Positions 55,560 to 64,000 of a DNA stretch of 64,000 nt are shown here, piece by piece. Source of the stretch: Sinorhizobium alkalisoli (GTDB taxonomy: Bacteria > Pseudomonadota > Alphaproteobacteria > Rhizobiales > Rhizobiaceae); the NCBI RefSeq assembly GCF_008932245.1, contig NZ_CP034909.1, forward strand, positions 3,351,001 to 3,415,000. The letters are read 5' to 3'. Below the pieces are notes generated by a model. The model saw only the letters and a list, made by a program, of their open reading frames with translations, was not told the DNA's origin and ran no database searches. A program made the position numbers and the translations under genes. Position 1 is the first letter of the stretch. The number at the start of each line of letters is the position of its first letter.

Positions 55560-56849
55560 TCATTTCGCCAGTTTCGTATCCATCAATGCGCGCGGCCATT
55601 CGACGCTGACGCGGGCGCCCGGATTGCCGTTCTCGAAGCGCAGCCGGGCGCCGGATCGCTCGAGCAGCGTCTTGGCGATGAAAAGCCCGAGCCCGAGCCC
55701 GCCGGCGCTGTCTTCCTTCTGTCGCCGGGTGACGTAGGGCTCGCCGATCCGTGCCAGGATGTCCGGTGCGAAACCATCGCCATCGTCCTCGATCGTCACC
55801 CTCACGCGCTCGGCCGTGTGCTCGACCGTAACGGTCACGGCCTTGCGAGCGTAGTCGACGGCGTTTTCCAGAAGGTTTCCGAGACCATAGAGGATGCCTG
55901 CATTGCGGGTGCCTACGGGTTCGCCGGCACGGTCGCCCTTCTCAACGAGCTTGATTTCGATCCCGAATTCGCGGTGCGGCGCCATCACCTCCTCGATCAG
56001 CGAGGAGAGCGGCAGGAGCCGCATGTGCTCCTCGCTTTCGGACGAGAGCGTCGTCAGGCGCTTCAGGATATCGCGGCAGCGCTCGCTTTGGCTGCGCAGC
56101 AGATGGACGTCCTCGCCGAAACGCGGGTCGTCGCCAAGCTCCCGTTCCATTTCCTTGGCGACGACGCTGATCGTCGCGAGCGGCGTCCCGAGCTCATGGG
56201 CGGCGGCGGCGGCGAGGCCGTCGAGCTGCGACAGGTGCTTTTCGCGCTGGAGCACGAGTTCGGTGGCCGTCAGCGCTTCGGATAGCTCGCTGGCCTCGAG
56301 CGAAACGCGATAGGTGTAAAAGGCGGCGAAGGCCGTCATCGATACGATCGCGAACCAGATGCCGACCGTCAGCACGCTCGGCATCAGCAAAACGGTTCCG
56401 GGATACCACGGCAGTGGGAAGGGGGAAAAGGCAAGGGCCGTGATACCCATGACCGCAAAGCCCGCCAGTACGATACTGTGTGGCTTCGGCTGCGAGGCCG
56501 ACGAGATGATCACCGGCACGCAAAGAAGCGGGGCGAAGGGATTGGCAAGTCCGCCGGTGATGAAGAGCAGCGCCGTCAGTTGCGCCAGGTCGAGGCCGAG
56601 CAGCACGAAGGCGGCCGGCGCCGTCAGCCGGTGCGTCGGCGGATAGCGCACCGTCAGAAACGCATTGAGCAGCGCCAGGCTTGCGATCAGAGCCGAACAG
56701 GAAACGAGCGGCAGGGGAAATTGCAGCCAGAGCGCCGTGACGATCACGGCCACGGATTGACCGCCAACCGCGAGCCACCGCAGCCGCACGAGCGTCTGCA
56801 GCCGCAGGCTGCGATTGCCGTTGAGATTGTCGAGTGCCATTGCCGCCAT
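55560..56849 (-). CDS. actS: ActS/RegB redox sensor histidine kinase
   Basis: 429 residues from MAAMALDNLNG, with AAAGGA six bases upstream; the frame stays open far upstream but is not coding. Six membrane segments fill residues 20-190. The quinone-site motif GGLANPF is present. The H-box is AAAHELGTPLATI, and the redox cysteine follows in SERCRDIL, as in RegB. ATPase motifs are DDGDGF and GLGLGLF. It senses ubiquinone and thiol state and phosphorylates ActR. Confidence 0.95.
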   Translation of the reverse strand: MAAMALDNLNGNRSLRLQTLVRLRWLAVGGQSVAVIVTALWLQFPLPLVSCSALIASLALLNAFLTVRYPPTHRLTAPAAFVLLGLDLAQLTALLFITGGLANPFAPLLCVPVIISSASQPKPHSIVLAGFAVMGITALAFSPFPLPWYPGTVLLMPSVLTVGIWFAIVSMTAFAAFYTYRVSLEASELSEALTATELVLQREKHLSQLDGLAAAAAHELGTPLATISVVAKEMERELGDDPRFGEDVHLLRSQSERCRDILKRLTTLSSESEEHMRLLPLSSLIEEVMAPHREFGIEIKLVEKGDRAGEPVGTRNAGILYGLGNLLENAVDYARKAVTVTVEHTAERVRVTIEDDGDGFAPDILARIGEPYVTRRQKEDSAGGLGLGLFIAKTLLERSGARLRFENGNPGARVSVEWPRALMDTKLAK

Positions 56850-56910
56850 GCCGGTCCTTTCGCGCTGCGGCTCAAGTCTATCGCCAGATCGGCACGATAG
56901 ACCAGCCCTC

Positions 56911-56958
56911 GCGCATCGGCCCGAAAACCGGAGCCGATTTTCGGAAAGCGCCATGCGC
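56911..56958. repeat. palindromic intergenic repeat
   Basis: GCGCAT at the left end pairs with ATGCGC at the right, and CCGAAAACCGG faces GCCGATTTTCGG inside. It is in the 197-base gap between hrpB and actS. Similar sequences are familiar as dispersed repeats in rhizobial chromosomes. Confidence 0.55.
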
Positions 56959-57046
56959 AGATTCAAGGAGTCAGCGAGCTTTGCGAGCACGGCGCTGTAT
57001 AGCAGGTTCAGCAAACTGTCCCGTGAATATCCGCCCGGTAGCTGCT

Positions 57047-59506
57047 CTACGTCCCACGCGGTTTCGCCCGCGTCGTCGGCGCGGCATTGGCGGGATCTTC
57101 CGGCCAGGGGTGTTTTGGGTAGCGCCCACGCATGTCCGCGCGCACGTCCTTCCAGGAGCCGGCCCAGAAGCCCGGCAGGTCGCGGGTGGTCTGGATCGGG
57201 CGGTGGCCGGGTGAGACCAGCTCGAGAAGCAGCGGCAGCCGCCCGTCGCCGATCGTCGGATGCGTCTTTAGCCCAAAGAGCTCCTGCACGCGGATCGACA
57301 GGAGCGGCTCGTCTCCGTCGTAGCGGATGGGATGCCGCTGTCCCGTCGGCGCCTCGAAATGCGTCGGTGCGAACCGCGCGAGATCGCGCTGGAGATCGTA
57401 AGGAACGAGGGAGAGAAGGCCTTCGGCCAGATCGCCACCCCGGATGCCGTCGATGCCGCTGGCCTCCCCCTGATAGGGCGCAAACCACTCGTCGAGGCGC
57501 TCGAGGAGTGCCGTATCGGACATGTCGGGCCAAGGCTCGCCGAGCGAGCGATGCAGGAAGCCGATGCGGTGGCGCAGCTGCGCCACGTCCTTCGGAAAGG
57601 GTACCGCAGCGAGCCCCAATTGCCTTACGCCATCCGCGAGCGCCCTTGCGGCCGCCTCGCCGCTCGGCCGGGGCAGAGGTGTCTCCTCGAAGATGATGGC
57701 GCCCAGCCGCGTCACCCGGCGGGCCCGCACCTGCCGGCTCGTCCAGTCGAAGAAGCTCTGCTCCTCGCGGACGATTGCTCCGGGCATATGCGCCTCGACG
57801 TCCCCCCGGTTGATCTCCGCGGCCGCAAGGACGCGCTGCGCGCCCGCCCGTCCCGTCAGATCTGCGATAACCAGCATTTCGGCCGCTGCCAGTCTTTCGG
57901 TTGCCGACACTTCTGCGCCCCGCCCATTGGCCATCACGAAGCGGCCGCGGCCGCCACGCTGAAGCGCAATGCGATCGGGAAAGGCGTGCATCAGCAGCGG
58001 CCCCGGCAGGGCACGCGAAGCATCGGTTCCTGCTCCGCAGAGATCCGCAGCCATGCGTCTGGCGAGTCGGCGCGCGGCCTCGGCCCTTTCGCCGCGATCG
58101 CTTCGAAAGCGCCGCAGCCGCTCCTCGATGTCGAGACTGTTGCCGCCGAGGCCCTGCTCCGTCAGCATCACGGCGATGAGGCAGGCTTCCGATGCCTGGC
58201 CCTCCTCGGCGGCCGAGGCCGCCATGGCGGCGAGCCGCACGGGCAGGGCGAGGTCGCGGACCTTGCGGCCCCTCGGCGTCAGCGCGCCCTGGGCATCGAG
58301 CGCGCCGAGTTCGACCAGAAGGCTGCGTGCCTCGCGCAAGGTCGTCTCCGGCGGCGGGTCGATGAAGGAAAGCGACGAAGGATCGGCTACGCCCCAATGG
58401 GCGAGATCGAGCAGCAGGCCGGAAAGGTCGCTTGCGAGAATCTGCGGCGGCGTGAAGGCTGCGAGCGCTGCCGTCTGCCCGGCGTGCCACAGCCGGATCG
58501 CGATGCCCGGCTCGGTTCGCCCGGCGCGTCCGGCGCGCTGGTCGGCGGAGGCGCGCGAAACGCGAACGGTTTCCAGCCGCGTGATTCCCGTCGAGGCTTC
58601 GAATACGGGCAGCCGCTGCAAGCCGCTGTCTACGACGATGCGCACGCCGTCGATGGTGATCGAGGTCTCGGCAATCGATGTCGCGAGCACGATCTTACGG
58701 GTGCCCGGCAGTGCCGGCCGGATCGCCGCATCCTGTTCCTTCTGGCTGAGATTGCCGAAAAGCGGCACGACCAGGGTGTTCTCGCTGAAGCGCACGGAAA
58801 GACGTTCCGCCGTGCGGGCAATCTCGGCCTGGCCGGGGAGAAAAGCGAGGATCGAACCGGCTTCGGCGCGGTGCGCCGTGGTGATCGTGCGCACCACTGT
58901 ATCCTCGACGCTTTCGGACAGGTTCCTGGTTTCGTGGCGGATTTCCACCGGAAAGCTGCGGCCCTCGCTCTTGAGCACCGGGGCGTTGCCGAGCAGTTTC
59001 GAAACGCGCTCCACGTCAAGCGTCGCCGACATGACGATGATCCTCAGGTCGTCGCGCAAGGCCGACTGCACGTCGAGGGCAAGGGCGAGACCGAAGTCGG
59101 CGTCTAGCGATCGCTCGTGGAATTCGTCGAAAAGAACGGCTGACACGCCGGAAAGCTCGGGGTCGTCCAGGATCATGCGGGTGAAGACGCCTTCGGTCAC
59201 CACCTCGATCCGCGTTTTTGCGGAAATGCGGTTGTCGAGCCGCATGCGATAGCCGACGGTCTCGCCAGGCTTTTCGCCGAGGAGTTCGGCCATGCGGCTC
59301 GCCGCGGCCCGCGCCGCAAGGCGGCGGGGCTCGAGCAGGATGATCTTGCCGTTCTTCACCCAGGGCTGGTCAAGGAGGAAGAGCGGCACCAGGGTCGTCT
59401 TGCCGGCGCCGGGAGGCGCCGAGAGCACGGCCGAACCTGCCTGATCGAGCGCCTCGGCGAGCGCAGGCAGAATATCGAGAACCGGAAGGGGCGGAAGCGG
59501 TCGCAT
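57047..59506 (-). CDS. hrpB: ATP-dependent RNA helicase HrpB
   Basis: 819 residues from MRPLPPLPVLDIL, the family's usual length. Helicase motifs are APPGAGKTTLVPL (I), LEPRRLAARAAA (Ia), FDEFHERS (II, DEFH), VMSATL (III), VLATSIAETSIT (V) and QRAGRAGR (VI). The HrpB-specific C-terminal domain follows. It is a DEAH-type helicase with unclear role in bacteria. Its start overlaps the ynjD stop (TGATG), so it is coupled to the ABC transporter genes. Confidence 0.95.
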   Translation of the reverse strand: MRPLPPLPVLDILPALAEALDQAGSAVLSAPPGAGKTTLVPLFLLDQPWVKNGKIILLEPRRLAARAAASRMAELLGEKPGETVGYRMRLDNRISAKTRIEVVTEGVFTRMILDDPELSGVSAVLFDEFHERSLDADFGLALALDVQSALRDDLRIIVMSATLDVERVSKLLGNAPVLKSEGRSFPVEIRHETRNLSESVEDTVVRTITTAHRAEAGSILAFLPGQAEIARTAERLSVRFSENTLVVPLFGNLSQKEQDAAIRPALPGTRKIVLATSIAETSITIDGVRIVVDSGLQRLPVFEASTGITRLETVRVSRASADQRAGRAGRTEPGIAIRLWHAGQTAALAAFTPPQILASDLSGLLLDLAHWGVADPSSLSFIDPPPETTLREARSLLVELGALDAQGALTPRGRKVRDLALPVRLAAMAASAAEEGQASEACLIAVMLTEQGLGGNSLDIEERLRRFRSDRGERAEAARRLARRMAADLCGAGTDASRALPGPLLMHAFPDRIALQRGGRGRFVMANGRGAEVSATERLAAAEMLVIADLTGRAGAQRVLAAAEINRGDVEAHMPGAIVREEQSFFDWTSRQVRARRVTRLGAIIFEETPLPRPSGEAAARALADGVRQLGLAAVPFPKDVAQLRHRIGFLHRSLGEPWPDMSDTALLERLDEWFAPYQGEASGIDGIRGGDLAEGLLSLVPYDLQRDLARFAPTHFEAPTGQRHPIRYDGDEPLLSIRVQELFGLKTHPTIGDGRLPLLLELVSPGHRPIQTTRDLPGFWAGSWKDVRADMRGRYPKHPWPEDPANAAPTTRAKPRGT

Positions 59507-60189
59507 CAGCCGTCCACCTCGCGTCCGATCTCGATGACCGGTCCGCCGGCGGCCTCCGCGTCGGCACGGTCGTGGGTGACGAGAACGGCCGGCAAGCCCG
59601 AAGCGCGCGCCTTGGAAAAGACGAGGTCGCGGGTTTGCTGGCGAAGGGCCATGTCGAGTTTCGAGAAGGGCTCGTCGAGCAGCAGGAAACGCGGCGCCGA
59701 GGTGAGCACGCGCTGCAGGGCAACGCGGGCCTTTTCGCCACCTGAGAGCGTTTCCGGATCGCGATCGAAGAAGCCGGAGAGCCCGACCTCGTCCAGTGCC
59801 TGCTCGGCCAGTTCTCGTCGTGCCCGGCGGCCTCTGATCGATTGCGGGATGGCGAAGAGGATGTTGCCGCCGACCGACAAGTGGGGAAAGAGCAGCGGAT
59901 CCTGGAACAGGATGCCTGCATGGCGCCGGTCGGCCGCAAGCCTGGTCAGATCCTCGTCGCCGATAACGATCTGTCCGCTGGCCACGAATGCCGGATCGAG
60001 AAAACCGCCGGCAAAAGCCAGCAAAGTGGATTTGCCCGACCCGGAGGGGCCCATCACGGTCAGGATCTCGCCCGGCATCACCGTCGCTGAGAGCGCAAGC
60101 AGCGTCCGCCCTGCGAGCCGGATCCGAACATCCGACAGCATCAGCGATTTCGACCTGGTTGCCGGGATTGTGTTGGCGATGTCCTGCAT
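59506..60189 (-). CDS. ABC transporter ATP-binding protein, YnjD/ThiQ-like
   Basis: 227 residues. Walker A GPSGSGKSTLL, signature LSGGEKARVALQ and Walker B LLLDEPFSKLD are intact. It forms an ABC importer with the fused permease and binding protein encoded upstream. The set of three resembles E. coli YnjB-YnjC-YnjD, whose substrate is unknown, and more distantly the ThiBPQ thiamine system. No TPP riboswitch was seen upstream of the operon, which argues against thiamine. Its stop overlaps the hrpB start. Confidence 0.88.
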   Translation of the reverse strand: MQDIANTIPATRSKSLMLSDVRIRLAGRTLLALSATVMPGEILTVMGPSGSGKSTLLAFAGGFLDPAFVASGQIVIGDEDLTRLAADRRHAGILFQDPLLFPHLSVGGNILFAIPQSIRGRRARRELAEQALDEVGLSGFFDRDPETLSGGEKARVALQRVLTSAPRFLLLDEPFSKLDMALRQQTRDLVFSKARASGLPAVLVTHDRADAEAAGGPVIEIGREVDG

Positions 60190-61896
60190 TCACGTCCTCA
60201 TGGCGCGCCGGTTGCGAAATAGCAACTGCGGCCCGAGCGACGCAACGAGAAATGCGAGGAAGGGCAGAAGCGCCTGGACAAGCGCATAGACGCCGATGAC
60301 CCGCCGGTCGCCGCCGGAGGCCAGCGCGACCGACTCGGTCGCAATCGTCGTCAACCTTCCCGCGCCGATGAGCAGCGTCGGCAGATAAAGGCTGACCGAT
60401 ACCGAAAAGCCGACGGCAAAGGCCGTGAGGCAGGCCCGCAAGAGCATCGGCAGGCGGACCGTGATCAGGATCCGCAAGGGGGACTTGCCGAAGCCGGCGG
60501 CAATCCGCTCGAAGCGCGGGTCGAGTGCGCGCCACGGCGACGAGAGCGACAGCAGCACGTAAGGCAGCACGAACAGAAAGTGCGCCGCAAGCACCGTCGG
60601 GAAGACAGGCTTGAAGCCGGCGGCGACGATGAGAATTTGCAGGCCGAAGATGAAACTGATCTCCGGCAGCAGCAAGGGAAGGTAGAGCGATTTGTAGGCT
60701 ATTGCCTTGCCGCCCCCTCCTGCGGTGCCGTTTCGGTTGAGAAGCATGATGGCAACGAGCAGCGCGAGCGAGGCCGCCGAGATCGCAAGCGCGAGCGTGG
60801 TGCGAAGCGGCGGCCCGAGTTGCGGCAGGCTGCGCACCCAGGTCTGCGGCGTGAAATGCGTCGGGAAACTATTTGGGAAGGGCCAGAGGCCCGCGATCGA
60901 CCAGAGGCCGAGAGCTGCAAGCCCCAAAAAGATGAGAACGGCTGAGGCCGCCATTGCGATCGCCGACGCCAGCCGCAAAGGGGTATCGTTTCGAATACGT
61001 CGACCGGATGCGATCACCCGGGTAAGCGCGATCTTGCCGAACCGCTCGATCAGGAACCACGATGCGATCGCGACCGCAACGACGGCAAGCTGCAGCAGGG
61101 CGGCAGCCGAAGCGAGAAAGCGCGCGCTCAGCTCGTGATCAGCCGTCCAGAGGGCGATGCGCACCGGCAAGGTGGCCGGCAGTTGCGGCCCGAGAATGAT
61201 GGCGACGTCTACCACCGAAACGGAATAGACGAGTACCGCAAACACGGCGAGCCGGATCTGCCGGTAGAGCGCGGGCCAGAGGGTGACGAAGAACCCGCTT
61301 ACATGACCATGGCCTAGCGCCGCGGTCAGTTGCCGCGACTGGCGAAGCGGTAGCTGCGGCAGGGCAGCGAGTGCGACCAGAAAGAGAAAGGGAATTTCCT
61401 TCGCGACAAGCCCCGCGATCATCGAGAGCGCGAGCGGATCGTTCGGCACCAGCCATTGCGGCGGCCGGGCGAAGCCCGTCAGCTCTGGCGAGACCAGCCG
61501 GGGCAGAAGGCCCGAGGGCGCGATGAGGAAGGCAAGCGCAAAGGCGACGGCGGCGTGCGGAACCGCTAGCAGTGGCGAAACCAGGTGCTGGATGCGCGAA
61601 AAGGCCGGCGTGCCGGCGAAGCCGGCCAGGAAGGTCCCGACGATCGCAACCGAAATCGATGTCGTCGCCAGGCCGGCGGCAAGCCCCGTAAGCGTCGAGC
61701 GCAGGATATGCGGTTGCCTGGCTAGCTCGGCAAAATGGTCGAGCGTGAACCGGGATTCCCCGAGCGCAGGAAGATAGCCGAACGCTGGCAGTGCAATTCC
61801 CGCCATACCGGCAAGAACCGGTAGTCCGAGAATGAGGACGAGCAATCGGTTCGCGTTGAAGAGAGTGCGGGCACCCGTCTCAGTTGGCAGCGCCAT
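60190..61896 (-). CDS. ABC transporter permease, YnjC-like (two fused halves)
   Basis: 568 residues with about 12 membrane segments, two permease domains in tandem as in YnjC and ThiP. Each half carries an EAA-type loop (for example AALGHGHVSGFFVTLWP and AAGFGKSPLRILITVRLP). It overlaps the binding-protein gene by 17 bases and directly abuts the ATPase gene. Inner membrane. Confidence 0.88.
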   Translation of the reverse strand: MALPTETGARTLFNANRLLVLILGLPVLAGMAGIALPAFGYLPALGESRFTLDHFAELARQPHILRSTLTGLAAGLATTSISVAIVGTFLAGFAGTPAFSRIQHLVSPLLAVPHAAVAFALAFLIAPSGLLPRLVSPELTGFARPPQWLVPNDPLALSMIAGLVAKEIPFLFLVALAALPQLPLRQSRQLTAALGHGHVSGFFVTLWPALYRQIRLAVFAVLVYSVSVVDVAIILGPQLPATLPVRIALWTADHELSARFLASAAALLQLAVVAVAIASWFLIERFGKIALTRVIASGRRIRNDTPLRLASAIAMAASAVLIFLGLAALGLWSIAGLWPFPNSFPTHFTPQTWVRSLPQLGPPLRTTLALAISAASLALLVAIMLLNRNGTAGGGGKAIAYKSLYLPLLLPEISFIFGLQILIVAAGFKPVFPTVLAAHFLFVLPYVLLSLSSPWRALDPRFERIAAGFGKSPLRILITVRLPMLLRACLTAFAVGFSVSVSLYLPTLLIGAGRLTTIATESVALASGGDRRVIGVYALVQALLPFLAFLVASLGPQLLFRNRRAMRT

Positions 61897-63106
61897 AACG
61901 CCGGATCCATGCGGCCTCGATGTGCGTCATCCAGCTCGGATGCGGTTCGTCGAGCGCGGGTCCGAGCTCAGTGGGCTTGAGCGTTGCCACGCCCAGATCG
62001 AGGCCTTCGAAGGCCGATCGGTCTCCTGCCGGAAGTTTATCCAGCGAAAGAACCGTCGGATCGCCCCAGACTTTCGGATCCTGCTTGCGCAATTGCGCCT
62101 CCGGCGAGAGCAGAAAATTCGCGAAAAGCAATGCGCCCGCCTTCGCCGTTGCATTGTAGGGAATAGCGAGGAAATGCGTATTGCCGAGCGTACCGCCGGA
62201 AAAGACGAAAGATCGCACCGTCTCCGGCAGCTCGCCATTGGCGATCGCCGACGAGGCTTCCGCCGGGTTGAAGGCGAAGATGATGTCGAGTTCGCCATCG
62301 GCAAGCTTCTGCTTCATGTCCGGATAATTCTGCGGAAAGGCCTTGCCGTGCCGCCACAAAAGCGGCTTCAGCCGATCGAGATAGGCGAAGAGGGGGGCGG
62401 CATCCGCGGCGAAGCTCTCTTCATCGACCGGTTTCTGCAGCTTGCCCCTGTCGACGGTCAATTCGATCAGCACCTGTTTCAGAAAAGACGAGCCGATGAA
62501 GTCCGGCGGCTGCGGATAGGAAAAGCGCTCGGGATTGGCCTTGGCCCATGTGAGCAGTTCCACAGCTGAGTCGGGCAGCGCGCTTGCCGCCGTGCGGGCC
62601 GAATCGTAGAAGAACACGAGCTTGGCGCCGCCCCAAGGGCTTTCCAGCCCCTCGGTCGGGATGGTGAAGTCGGTCAGCACCGTCGGACTGGTCTCGAAAT
62701 CGACGTAGCGCCAATTCGGCAGTCTCGTCGCCCAGTCGGGCCCGAAGAGCAGATTCTGCCTCTTCATCGCCGCGAAGTTCTCGCCGTTGATCCAGATGAG
62801 GTCGACCGAGCCGCCGTCATCCTTGCCCGCCGACTTCTCGGCGACGACCGTCGCCACTGCCTTCGCCGTATCGTCGAGCTTCACATGGACGACGGAGACG
62901 CCATAACGGGCTTTCATCTCCTCGCCCGCCCAACGGATATAGGCGTTGATGTTTTCGGAACCGCCCCAGGCGTTGAAATAGACCGTCTGCCCCTTGGCCT
63001 CGGCGACGACCTTGTCCCAATTGCCGGGATTGGCGGCGACCGCGCCGCCCGCAATTCCGCAGGCCAAGAGTAGCGCCGCGGCGATTTTCCCTGCCCATCC
63101 GATCAT
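61880..63106 (-). CDS. ABC transporter substrate-binding protein, YnjB-like
   Basis: 408 residues with a signal peptide (MIGWAGKIAAALLLACGIAGGAVAA). The mature part starts NPGNWDKVVAEAKGQTVYFNAWGG and has DLIWINGENFAAMK and SPWGGAKLVFFYD, the pattern of the YnjB family of extracellular solute-binding proteins. GGGGAGCGGAACGGC precedes the ATG. It is the first gene of the ynjBCD-hrpB cluster. Confidence 0.9.
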   Translation of the reverse strand: MIGWAGKIAAALLLACGIAGGAVAANPGNWDKVVAEAKGQTVYFNAWGGSENINAYIRWAGEEMKARYGVSVVHVKLDDTAKAVATVVAEKSAGKDDGGSVDLIWINGENFAAMKRQNLLFGPDWATRLPNWRYVDFETSPTVLTDFTIPTEGLESPWGGAKLVFFYDSARTAASALPDSAVELLTWAKANPERFSYPQPPDFIGSSFLKQVLIELTVDRGKLQKPVDEESFAADAAPLFAYLDRLKPLLWRHGKAFPQNYPDMKQKLADGELDIIFAFNPAEASSAIANGELPETVRSFVFSGGTLGNTHFLAIPYNATAKAGALLFANFLLSPEAQLRKQDPKVWGDPTVLSLDKLPAGDRSAFEGLDLGVATLKPTELGPALDEPHPSWMTHIEAAWIRRYGAAN

Positions 63107-63246
63107 GCCGTTCCGCTCCCCCTTGCTGTCGGCGAGGGTAAGGCACTGATATAGGGCGTCAATCCGGGTTGCTGATGGCGGCCGTCACGATTCGGTGAGG
63201 CGGCCGCCCGATGCGACGAATTCCTTGCGAAGCTTAGGTCCTGACC

Positions 63247-64000
63247 CTAGGCCCGGCTCGCCTCGAAGGCGAGCACGGCGCCGGCGAGATCCTCGAGGGC
63301 CGCGCCGACCGACTTGAAGAGGGTGATCTCGCCGGACGCGGTGCGCCCGCGATGCGAGCCCCGCGCAAGCTCGAAGAGATCGGCGCGGATAGCATCTTCC
63401 GTGATCACGCCGGCGCGCAGCGGCTGGACGATGTCGCCGCCTTCGCCGAGAGCGCCTTCGCGCGTGTCGACGAAGATGCTGGCGCGACTGATGGCCTCAT
63501 CATCCGACTCCCGCATGCTGGGCTTGAAAGCGCCGACGAGGTCGAGATGAGCGCCCGGTTTCAGCCAGCCGCCGCGGATCAGCGGCTCGGTGGAAAGCGT
63601 TGCGCAGGAGACGATGTCCGCCTCGCGTGCGGCCGCTTCGAGATCGCTCGCAACCGCGACCTCGACGCCTTGGAGTTCGAGCTCTTTCGCCGTCGCGTCG
63701 GCCTTCTTCGGGTCGCGCCCCCAGATGGTCACGTGGCGGATCGGGCGCACGGAGGTGTGGGCCTCGATGAGGTTTGTGGAGAGCCGTCCGGTGCCGACCA
63801 CCAATAGCCGGCTTGCATCCTCGCGTGCGAGATACCGGGCCGCGAGCGCGGACGCCGCGGCGGTGCGGCGGGCGGTGAGCTCTCCGCCGTCGACGATCGC
63901 CAGCAATTCCCCGGTCTTGCCGGAAGACAGCAGATAGCTGCCGTGGATCGCCGGCAGTCCGCGCGTCTGGTTTCCCGGAAATACCGACACCATTTTCACG
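63247..64000 (-). CDS. ornithine cyclodeaminase / mu-crystallin family protein (5' end outside window)
   Basis: About 250 residues are visible; the frame runs off the right edge and the usual N-terminal 60 to 70 residues are missing. KMVSVFPGNQTRGLP, AIVDGGELTARRTAAASALA, the NAD-binding VVGTGRLS and LVGAFKPSMRE are family motifs. Members act as ornithine cyclodeaminase, alanine dehydrogenase or pyrroline-2-carboxylate reductase. Which one cannot be decided from the visible part. Confidence 0.88.
   Translation of the reverse strand, partial: VKMVSVFPGNQTRGLPAIHGSYLLSSGKTGELLAIVDGGELTARRTAAASALAARYLAREDASRLLVVGTGRLSTNLIEAHTSVRPIRHVTIWGRDPKKADATAKELELQGVEVAVASDLEAAAREADIVSCATLSTEPLIRGGWLKPGAHLDLVGAFKPSMRESDDEAISRASIFVDTREGALGEGGDIVQPLRAGVITEDAIRADLFELARGSHRGRTASGEITLFKSVGAALEDLAGAVLAFEASRA

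Noticed and set aside
55560..58490. Very long frame extending actS upstream
   Set aside because: The part beyond 56849 lies antiparallel in phase with hrpB and is low-complexity Arg/Ala-rich; the ActS start with AAAGGA is convincing.
63107..63246. Possible TPP riboswitch before the ThiBPQ-like transporter
   Set aside because: No CUGAGA or other thi-box core was found; the operon fits YnjBCD better.

Overview
The window is high-GC alphaproteobacterial chromosome, and gene content and order point to Rhizobiales, most likely Sinorhizobium/Ensifer. The basis is the chvI-chvG-hprK-EIIA-HPr-ahcY block next to pckA, the phaZ and trpFBA-accD-folC neighbourhood, the actSR pair, and RIME-like palindromic repeats. 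This is inferred from recognised gene order, not from a database search. Nearly all of it reads as conserved core chromosome. I saw no tRNA, rRNA, insertion sequence, prophage or CRISPR array.

Layout. 1-8424 (+): a sugar-acid catabolism operon made of a UxaA-type dehydratase (cut by the left edge), an aldo/keto reductase, an Rbs-type ABC importer, an LgoD-like zinc dehydrogenase and a COG3618 lactonase-like hydrolase. 8655-11428 (+): PHB depolymerase phaZ, a DUF2852 protein and a YgjP-type metallopeptidase. 11626-16806 (+): trpF-trpB-trpA-accD-folC. 16968-28840 (-): a co-directional run transcribed as divL, a tsaE-sugar kinase fusion, a MurU-like nucleotidyltransferase, addB, addA and trxA. 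29186-34936 (-): chvI, chvG, hprK, EIIA, HPr and ahcY. 35264-38393 (+): pckA, arfB, alkB. 38630-43274 (-): hisB, a DUF2628 gene, hisH, hisA, hisF, hisE, coaA. 43698-53245 (+): hslV, a GNAT gene, hslU, a DUF1402 protein, a cytochrome P450, a hydantoinase-like protein and malate synthase G. 53508-64000: an L,D-transpeptidase lipoprotein, mmcB, the redox regulators actS/actR, helicase hrpB, a YnjBCD-type ABC transporter and an ornithine cyclodeaminase-family gene cut by the right edge.

How the genes work together. One theme is regulation of carbon flow and envelope state: ChvG/ChvI next to the regulatory PTS proteins (HprK, EIIA, HPr), pckA with paired LacI-type operator candidates, glcB and phaZ. 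A second is cell-cycle and cell-wall maintenance. divL carries tyrosine at the phospho-acceptor position, and next to it are a kinase and nucleotidyltransferase that look like a MurNAc recycling pair, with the kinase fused to the tRNA-modification ATPase TsaE. The ahcY leader carries a perfect long palindrome that is a good candidate for a methionine-cycle repressor site.

The most interesting items are the tyrosine-for-histidine DivL and its operon, the TsaE-kinase fusion, the DUF1402 protein with lysozyme-like motifs, the zinc-ligand-depleted AccD, the L-sugar oxidative operon, and several uncharacterised intergenic palindromes and repeats. I found no clearly new defence or mobile system.
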